A DNA stretch of 64,000 nucleotides from Agromyces sp. NDB4Y10. Its GTDB lineage: Bacteria > Actinomycetota > Actinomycetes > Actinomycetales > Microbacteriaceae. The notes beneath the pieces were generated by a model. It was not told the origin of the DNA and made no database searches. It was given only the letters and a program-made list of their open reading frames with translations. The stretch is from positions 1 through 64,000 of the forward strand of contig NZ_LQGY01000024.1 of NCBI RefSeq assembly GCF_001620055.1, in the 5' to 3' direction. The position numbers and the translations under genes were made by a program. Of this stretch, positions 34,460 through 42,100 are shown piece by piece. How positions within the stretch are numbered: position 1 is the stretch's first letter; each line of letters opens with the position of its first letter.

Positions 34460-36821
34460 GAGCCGCCTCCCTTCGATTGCCAGCGTAGCGGCCGAACGAG
34501 GCGAGGGAGACGGCCGCGCGCAGGCGCTCTCGCCACGATCGTGGGGCGGCGATGCGCTGCTGCAGCTCGTCGACCGCCGACCAGATGCGTTCGTCGTCGC
34601 CCTCGTCCGGGCCGTCCGGCGCGTAGACGGCTCGGTCGATGACCGCGGCGAGCACGAGCGGCTCCAACCCGCCGACGGTGGCCGCCTGCTCGGCGCGGGT
34701 CGCGCCCGCAGAGATGGGGTAGCCGTAGTCGGCGGCGGTGTCGGTGAACTCGTGCCAGCCGCCCTCGATGCGCTCGACGGGAGTCGGCGCCCGCCGCCGG
34801 ATGCGGCGTCGGCGCGCCTTGGCGAGCACGATCGCGAGGAACGGGCTGAGGGTCAGGAGGAGGGCGGCCAGCCCGATGCCGACGACGCGGGCGACGGCGA
34901 GCAGGGCCTCGAGCCACGCGGCGCGATCGTCGTCTCGGTCGTCGGCCCCCGTATCCGGCTCGACGACGAGGTCGTCGATCGGGGTCCGCTCCTCGGGCGG
35001 TGGGAGGGCGGACTGCGGCCGGGAGACGATGGTGGGCTCGTCCGGCTGCCGTTCGGGAACCGGGCGACGCTCGGGATTCGGGTCGACCTGGATCCAGGCT
35101 CCCGTGCTGGCCTGCACCTCGATCCACGCCTGCAGCTCGTCGCTGCGGAACACGCGCCTGCCCGCGTCGTCCTCGCTCGGGTCCTCGCCGGGGAGGTAGC
35201 CCACCACGACCCGGGCCGGGAACCCGATCGCGCGCGCCATGAGGGCGGCGGCCACCGCGTACTGTTCGCCATCGCCGAGCATCGGCTTGACGGTCGCGAG
35301 CTCCGCGATGCGGTCGAGGGAATGACCGGATCGGCTCGGCTTGTCGTCGCCGACGCCGTGGCTGACGTAGCCCTGGCCGTGGAACCCGTCGATGACCTTC
35401 GCGAGTCGGACGCCCGGCGGATCGGAGGCCGGCGCCCACGAGTCGAGGAGCTGCAGCAGCTCCTCGGGCGGGTCGGGCGCCTCCGGCAGCACCGCGCCGC
35501 CCGGCCGCAGCTCGGCGAGATCGACGTCGTCGATCGAGGCGACGGACCGTGCCTCGTACCGGTCGCCTTCACGTAGGCCGGTCCGGACGCCGCCCGTGCC
35601 GGTCACGTCGTTGTAGTGGAACTCCTCGGTGAGGGCCGGGGCGCGATCGCTCGGCGACCGGAAGCGGATGCGCTCGAGCCGCCCGATCCCCGGCACCCAC
35701 ACGTCGTCGTAGCCGAGCACCTCGACCGCGATCTCGACCGACTGCCCGGGCGTCCCGGTCTGGTCGAGCCGGAACGGCAGGCGGGTGAACTGGCCGGATG
35801 CCGCCGAGCGGTCGGCTCCGCCGACGGAGTAGACGATGCCGTCGTACGTGTCAAGCGTCGCCACGCGCAGCCCGGCCCCGTCGGGAAGGCCGCTGACGGC
35901 GAGCATCGGGGTGGCTGCGACATCCGGATCGAAGGCGCGGCGGAAGCCGGCAAGGGGGCTGTCGAAGTCGTCGGGTTCGAACGGCGGCTGGAGCTGCGCG
36001 CGCACGACCTCGCGGGGGCCGGGCGGGATGACGAAGGCGGCGGCGGTGGCCCCCACGAGTGCGACTGCGACGAGGGCGCTCGCTCCGACGATGCGGCGGA
36101 CCCCCGCGAGCGCGGCCTCCGAAGGCCGCTCGCCGATGATCGCCCGGTGCGACGCGAGTCCGACCCGGACGAGCCAGGCCACGCACGCCACGAGGAACGC
36201 GAGCCCGGACTGGACGGCGAGCTCATCGTGGATCACGCCGAGCGCGATGCCCGCGACGAGCAGGAGTGCCGGAGGGAGTGCAGCGGCCGCGGGCCGCGCG
36301 GTGCGCAGGGCGATCGACACTGCCGCGGTGGTCGCGATCAGTCCGAGGATGAATGGCGGGACGAGCAGGGCCTGGTAGCTGCCGACCGGGACGGCGATGG
36401 TGACGAGCTGCTTCCACGACAGCGCCGTGCCGGCGACGAGCTCGACGAGGCCCTCCGAGGTCGGGAGCACGGTCCCGAACGCCCGGCCCGGCACCGCGAC
36501 CGGCACGCCGAGCACCAGGTAGGCGCCGGCCACGGCGGCGACCACCGCCCACGACGGCCACCGCCGTACGGCGCCGATCACGCCGATCGCCGAGCCCACG
36601 AGGATCGCCACGGCCGCGGCCACCACGAACGAACGGCTTTCGTACACCGGCCACCACGGCACCATCGCGGCGGCGGTCATCGCCGCGACCATCACGACCG
36701 AGACCAGGGCCGAGCGCGGCGATGACGCACGCCCGACCGCCCACCGCTCCCGCCGACGCCCGGTGCGCCGGACCGGTTCGGCGCCGCCGAACCGCTCCGG
36801 GCCGATGATCCGCTCGCTCAT
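34434..36821 (-). CDS. Membrane protein with transglutaminase-like domain lacking catalytic Cys and His
   Basis: This 795-residue protein has about six N-terminal membrane segments (residues 38-265). A large extracellular domain (about 270-620) and a last membrane segment near 640-660 with a cytoplasmic tail follow, the TgpA layout. The transglutaminase core is present: LGDGEQYAVAAALMARAIGFPARVVVGYLPG (515 onward), then ELQAWIEVQ and WIQVDPNP. In active members the first block has Cys at the place of Gly518 (GDC), and the second has His where Gln564 stands (HAW); only Asp580 of the triad is kept. I conclude that it is a pseudoenzyme, possibly a binding or scaffold protein. The ATG at 36821 overlaps the stop of the DUF58 gene (ATGA). 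Confidence 0.87.
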   Translation of the reverse strand: MSERIIGPERFGGAEPVRRTGRRRERWAVGRASSPRSALVSVVMVAAMTAAAMVPWWPVYESRSFVVAAAVAILVGSAIGVIGAVRRWPSWAVVAAVAGAYLVLGVPVAVPGRAFGTVLPTSEGLVELVAGTALSWKQLVTIAVPVGSYQALLVPPFILGLIATTAAVSIALRTARPAAAALPPALLLVAGIALGVIHDELAVQSGLAFLVACVAWLVRVGLASHRAIIGERPSEAALAGVRRIVGASALVAVALVGATAAAFVIPPGPREVVRAQLQPPFEPDDFDSPLAGFRRAFDPDVAATPMLAVSGLPDGAGLRVATLDTYDGIVYSVGGADRSAASGQFTRLPFRLDQTGTPGQSVEIAVEVLGYDDVWVPGIGRLERIRFRSPSDRAPALTEEFHYNDVTGTGGVRTGLREGDRYEARSVASIDDVDLAELRPGGAVLPEAPDPPEELLQLLDSWAPASDPPGVRLAKVIDGFHGQGYVSHGVGDDKPSRSGHSLDRIAELATVKPMLGDGEQYAVAAALMARAIGFPARVVVGYLPGEDPSEDDAGRRVFRSDELQAWIEVQASTGAWIQVDPNPERRPVPERQPDEPTIVSRPQSALPPPEERTPIDDLVVEPDTGADDRDDDRAAWLEALLAVARVVGIGLAALLLTLSPFLAIVLAKARRRRIRRRAPTPVERIEGGWHEFTDTAADYGYPISAGATRAEQAATVGGLEPLVLAAVIDRAVYAPDGPDEGDDERIWSAVDELQQRIAAPRSWRERLRAAVSLASFGRYAGNRREAARDLPDLRR

Positions 36822-38161
36822 GCCACCGACGCCGATCTCGCGATCATCGCGCGCAGGTCGTCGAGGTAGCCGAGATCGAGCACCGTGAGGGCGCCGATCG
36901 AACGCGCCGCCGCCTCGCCCTCGGCGCTGCACCGCACGACGACGCCCTCGACGCCGGGGTGCAGGCGGGAGGCGGCGTGACGGAGTTCGGCGACCGGACG
37001 GGCGGCTCCCGTGACGAGGAAGGCGAGCGAGACCCCCGTCACCGACTCGGATGCGGATCGGACGGTCTCGGCGAGTCCGGCGGCGCGCGCGTCGGTCTCC
37101 ACGACGCAGAGCCCGTCGAGCAGCCGGTCGCGCGAGGCGGTCGCCAGTTCCCGCATGGCGGGGCCGCGGCGCCGGTCCCCGTCGTCCGAGGCGCGGCGGG
37201 CGCTCCGAGCACGACCCGACACGACGAAGCTGATGCTCCGGGCGTCGCGGATGGCGCGGGCCCCGAGGGAAGCGGCCGCGCTGACGGCGAGTTCGAAGTC
37301 GTCCTCCTCGTCGTAGGCGTCGGCCGCGAGGTCGAGCACGACCATCATGCGGCTGCGACGGGTCTCCTCGAACTGCCGCACCATGAACGTTCCGGTCTTC
37401 GCCGAGCTGCGCCAGTGGATGAAGCGCCGGTCGTCCCCGGGTTGGTACTCGCGCAGCGCGTGGAACGAGATGTCGCTGATCGTGAGGTCGCGGGTCGCCG
37501 TGCCCTCCAGGTCGCGGAGGTAGCCCGTGCTGAGCGGCGAGACCGCGATCGTGCGGGGGTGGACGTGCAGCATTCGCACGCCCGACCACTCGATCTCGCG
37601 ACGCATCAGGCCGATCGGATCGGCGCGGACGGTCTGCACCGGGCCCACCTCGACGATGCCGCGACGGCGGGTCGGAATCGCGACGCGCTCGTCGAACACC
37701 GCGCCGTGCGCGAGCGGCGGCAGGACCTTCGCGACGACGCGGTCCCCGACCGGGAGCTCGAGGCGGGCCGCCGCGAACCGCCGGCGGCCGGGGTTGCGCA
37801 CGACGAGCCGCGCCTCCGCCTCCTCGCCGACGGCGACGCGCGCGACGGGCAGCGAGAGGTCGATGCTGCCCGCGCCGCGGCCGGCGAGATACGCCGAGGC
37901 GAGCGCGACGAGCAGGCCGAATCCCCAGCCGATGACGACCAGTTCCGCCCATCCCCAGCCGTAGCCGATGACGAGCGCCGCCGCTGCGGCCGCGACCACG
38001 CCCCAGCCGAGGGGGGTGACGACGCCGCGGGCCGTCGCCCACCATCGTCCGACGACGGATGCCGCAGCCTGCACGGCCGCGACCGCGCGCCCGATCACGA
38101 CCGCGAGCAGGCCCTCGGTGGCCGCCTCCTCGGGGATCGTGGAGCGGGTCTGGAACGTCAC
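36818..38161 (-). CDS. DUF58 domain protein (MoxR partner)
   Basis: This 447-residue protein has two N-terminal membrane segments (about residues 45-95) and the DUF58 signature REYQPGDDRRFIHWRSSAKTGTFMVRQFE (about residues 235-265). A von-Willebrand-A-like region with MVVLDLAADAY follows. DUF58 proteins are regularly encoded beside MoxR AAA+ ATPases and transglutaminase-fold membrane proteins; the trio is thought to act in assembly or activation of cell-surface complexes. The GTG at 38161 overlaps the moxR stop by four bases (GTGA), and its own stop overlaps the next start. The exact client is unknown. Confidence 0.9.
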   Translation of the reverse strand: MTFQTRSTIPEEAATEGLLAVVIGRAVAAVQAAASVVGRWWATARGVVTPLGWGVVAAAAAALVIGYGWGWAELVVIGWGFGLLVALASAYLAGRGAGSIDLSLPVARVAVGEEAEARLVVRNPGRRRFAAARLELPVGDRVVAKVLPPLAHGAVFDERVAIPTRRRGIVEVGPVQTVRADPIGLMRREIEWSGVRMLHVHPRTIAVSPLSTGYLRDLEGTATRDLTISDISFHALREYQPGDDRRFIHWRSSAKTGTFMVRQFEETRRSRMMVVLDLAADAYDEEDDFELAVSAAASLGARAIRDARSISFVVSGRARSARRASDDGDRRRGPAMRELATASRDRLLDGLCVVETDARAAGLAETVRSASESVTGVSLAFLVTGAARPVAELRHAASRLHPGVEGVVVRCSAEGEAAARSIGALTVLDLGYLDDLRAMIARSASVA

Positions 38162-39129
38162 CCGGCCTGCCTCGCCGACGGCGGAGGGGTCTCGATGAGC
38201 ACCTGCGCGATCATGTTCGACGCGGTCACCCCGTCGAACTCGGCCTCGGGGTCGAGGATGAGGCGATGGGCGAGCACGGGCTCGGCCAGCGCCTTCACGT
38301 CGTCGGGCACGACGTAGTGCCGGCCTCGACCGGCCGCATGGGTCTTCGCCGCCCGCACGAGCGCGAGTGCGCCGCGGACGCTGACGCCGAGCCGCACCTC
38401 CTTCGCGGTCCGCGTGGACTCGACCAGTCGGGACACGTAGTCGTGGATGGTCGGATCGACGTACACGGTCCGCGCGAGCGCCGCCATCCGAACGATGTCC
38501 GCCGCGCCCAGCCGCGGTTCGACGCGGTGGTCGTGGGCGCGCTGGTCGGTTCCCTCGAGGATCCGGATGGTCGAGGCGTGATCGGGGTAGCCGATCGAGG
38601 TCCGCATCAGGAAGCGGTCGAGCTGCGCCTCGGGCAGCCGGTACGTTCCGGCCTGCTCGACGGGGTTCTGCGTGGCGATCACCATGAACGGCCGGCCGGC
38701 CGGGTGGGTCTGCCCGTCGACGGTGACCTGGCCCTCCTCCATGACCTCGAGCAGTGCGGACTGGGTCTTCGGGCTCGCGCGGTTGATCTCGTCGGCGAGC
38801 ACGATGTTCGCGAAGATCGGACCCGGATGGAACTCGAACGCGCCGGTGCGCTGGTCGTACACGGACACGCCCGTGATGTCGCCCGGCAGGAGGTCGGGAG
38901 TGAACTGGACCCGGTTGCTCGACCCCGCGACGGACTGCGCCATCGCGCGGGCCAGTGAGGTCTTGCCGGTCCCCGGCACGTCCTCGAGGAGCAGGTGCCC
39001 CTCGCTGAGCAGCGCGGTGAAGGCGAGGCGGATGACGCGGTTCTTGCCGAGCAGGACCTCCTCGACCGCCCCCACCAGTCGGTCCAGGTCCGCGGCGAAC
39101 CGCGTCGCGTCCTCAGGGGTCATGGTCAT
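38158..39129 (-). CDS. moxR: MoxR family AAA+ ATPase
   Basis: This 323-residue MoxR ATPase has Walker A EDVPGTGKTSLARA (residues 49-62), Walker B NIVLADEINRASPKTQSALLEVMEE, sensor 1 VIATQNPVEQAGTYRLPEAQLDRFL and a C-terminal lid domain. MoxR proteins act as chaperones for cofactor insertion or complex assembly, with VWA/DUF58 partners. The start at 39129 is preferred: AGGAG lies five bases upstream. An in-frame ATG at 39156 would give the ATGA overlap seen elsewhere in this operon, so nine extra N-terminal residues are possible. Confidence 0.92.
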   Translation of the reverse strand: MTMTPEDATRFAADLDRLVGAVEEVLLGKNRVIRLAFTALLSEGHLLLEDVPGTGKTSLARAMAQSVAGSSNRVQFTPDLLPGDITGVSVYDQRTGAFEFHPGPIFANIVLADEINRASPKTQSALLEVMEEGQVTVDGQTHPAGRPFMVIATQNPVEQAGTYRLPEAQLDRFLMRTSIGYPDHASTIRILEGTDQRAHDHRVEPRLGAADIVRMAALARTVYVDPTIHDYVSRLVESTRTAKEVRLGVSVRGALALVRAAKTHAAGRGRHYVVPDDVKALAEPVLAHRLILDPEAEFDGVTASNMIAQVLIETPPPSARQAG

Positions 39130-39152
39130 GCGTGCTCCTGCTCCCTGCGAGT

Positions 39153-42100
39153 TCATCGGGCCTCGAATCTCGCGGTGACGCCCGCGACCTCAACATCCAA
39201 CCAGACGCGGTCGCCCGGGGCGGCGCCGGGGACCTGGCACGAGGTCGGCGACTGCGCCGCCCGGCTCTCGGAACCGCCCACGACACCGCACCGGTACGCG
39301 GCCGGCAGCCCGCCGTTCGCGGGATCGGCGGTCCACGTCCACGTCACGCTCGCCGGATCGTACGCGCGCCCCGGCAGGGCGAAGGTGAGCGACGGCGTCT
39401 CGCCGGACGGCTGCGTCTCGGACCAGGGCCCGCACGAGCCCCACACCGAGCAGGCACGGACCTGGAACCGCGCGGTCTCGCCGAACGGCCGGTTCAGCAG
39501 GGCGCGAAGCCACCCCGAGCCGGAGAAGTCGCGCGGCGTCCCGATGCGCACGCCGTTGGCGTCGACCGCGATGATCTGCAGGCGCCGGGTGCCGGCGTCG
39601 ACGTTCGACACGTAGCGGTCCCACGTCTCGGCGTTCAGCCAGTCCATCGCGCTGTCCACGCCCGAGACGGCCCCGGGGGCGGGCCGGACCACCGTCCCGG
39701 CGACGGCGGTGTGCACGCAGCCGGCCCGGTTGTGACCCCACACGATGAACGAGTACCGCGCGGACTCGGTCGACGTTCCCGTGAACGACACGCTCGAGAC
39801 ATCCGGGCCCACCCTGACGACCTCGGCCACAGTGCCGCCCGCCGTGGGTGCGACGACCGTACCCGGAGCCGGCCGCGTGACCGAGCACGCCTGCGCGCCG
39901 GTGGGCACGCCGGACTCGCCCTCGACGAGGCGCTCGACGTAGTAGCCGCCGATGGCGTCGCCGTTGCCGGCGAACGGCGTCCACGACACCACGACGGCCC
40001 CGGCGGCGGGATCCGCGGCCACGGCGATGTCACCCGGGATCGGCGCGCCGAAGGGCGTCCCGGTGGTGGTCGCCTCGGTCCACTGGGCGAGCGCCGGGAA
40101 CGCGCCGTTGCGCGCGCTCACGGACACGGCCGCGCTGCTGCCGTTCGCGAGCTGCTGCGATTCGGTCGCGCACCGGGTGGCGGTGCAGACGCGCGACGCG
40201 GAGACCTCCACCGGCGAGCCCGCGACGGTGACCACGTAGGTGCTGACGGGGCTGCCGGAACCGGTCGACACCGGCGCCCACTCGATGCGGAGCCGTCCGT
40301 CGAGCGGCATGGCGCGCAGGCCGGACGCCGGCCCGGGCACCACGTCCGACCAGACCGGACTCGGCAGCTCGACCGGGTCGGACAGGCCGATGCCGTTGCG
40401 CGCCTGGATGCGCACGCGGACGGCCGATTCGGGTCCGTTGCCCGGCGTGGCGACCGTGCACGTCGTCGCGCCGCACTCGGTCGCCGCGACCTCGCGGCCG
40501 TCCCGGGGGTCGGCGAGCGAGATGCGGTAGCCCTGGATCGGCGAGTTGTTGAAGGCGCCGGCGCCGAACGCGACGTCGAGCGCGCCGTCGCCGAAGCCCG
40601 TCAGGCGCGCGTCGCTGACCGGGTCGGGGCGGTCCTGCACCGAGACCGTCACGGTGCCCCAGGCGTACCGGCTGCGGTCGCCGGTGGCGTCGGCCACCTG
40701 GTACTGGACGACGGTGTTCACGGGCGCCGCGTTGGCGGAGACGGTGATCGACAGCCGCGAGCGGTCCGCGTTCGGCGTGATGGACACCCCGGCCGGGAGG
40801 TCCCCCGAATCCAGGCCGCGCACCGCGATCACCCGCAGCGGCGTGTCCGGGAACGGGTTGCCGGCGGCGTCGTTCGCGAGCACGTCGACCGTGGTGCTGC
40901 GGCCGCGCGGCGCGACGGCGGTGTCGGGAGCCGGCTGCGCGAGGGGGCGGGTGGAGGGGACGACCCGCAGCTCGATCCGCCCGGGCGTGCCCTCCACGTC
41001 ACCGTCGACGACCGCGATCGTGATGGCGCCGCGCGTGCCGTGGGGCGTCGCCTCAGCGGCGCGCAGGCGGAGCTCTCCGCCGTCGACCGAGGCCTCGAAC
41101 CCCTCGGGCACGTCGCCGACGACGCGGTACGCCAGCTCGGCGCCGCCCTCGTCGTCGGGTCGGTTGGTCAGCCGTTCCAGGGCGATGGTCCGCGACTGGC
41201 CGGGTTCGAAGTCGATCATGCCGCCGACGAACGTCGGTGGCTGGTCCTCGTTCGGGCGCACGTCGATCGGAATGACGATCGTGCCGGTGCGCCCGTCCGG
41301 GTCGTCGGCCGACGCCCCGTCCGTGACCGTGAACGAGATCGACGCGGGGCCGAAGTAGCCCGCCTCGCTGCGGAAGCGGAGGGTGTCGGCGTCGACGACC
41401 AGGTCGCTGCCGTCCGAGTGCGAGGCCCGCACGGTCGCGGCATCCGTCAACCGGACCGGCCGCCCGGACGCCGCGACGACGTGGTCCTCGAGCTCCAGCA
41501 CGACCTCCTCGCCGGTGGTGACGCGCACCTGCGGGGCGTCGCGCCGCAACTGCGGGAGGGCATCGTCGCGGCCGGGAACCCAGATGAAGGCGAACGCGCG
41601 CAGGTCGGGGTCGTCCGGGTGGCCGACCGAGTAGGGGATGATGCGGCGCCGGTCCTGCACCTCGACCTCGATCGAGCCGTCCGAGGTCACCCGTGCGCCG
41701 CCGTCGTACCCCTCGACCAGCGAGACCGGGGCGTCGCGCTGGTCGGCATCCGCGATGAACACCTCGCCCAGGATGTCGACGTCGACGCGCTCCTCGTCGA
41801 GCACGTCGCTGAGGCTCAGCACCACGTCGGCGGCTTCGGGCCTGATCAGGGGCGCATCGTCGCGCGCGTCGACGCGGAGGAAGGCCGTGGTCGCCCCGAG
41901 ACGCTCGTTCTCGACGGTGTAGATGAAGCTGTGGTCGCCCTCGCCGGCGGGCACGTCGACGCGGATCACGTCGCCGTCCACCTCGGCGGTGGCGCTGCCG
42001 GTGTTCGGCTCGACTCCCACGATCGAGAGCGACGCGCCGTCCGGGTCGGAGTCGTTCGCGAGCACGCGCACGGCGAGCGAGCGACCGGGTCGGACGGTGA

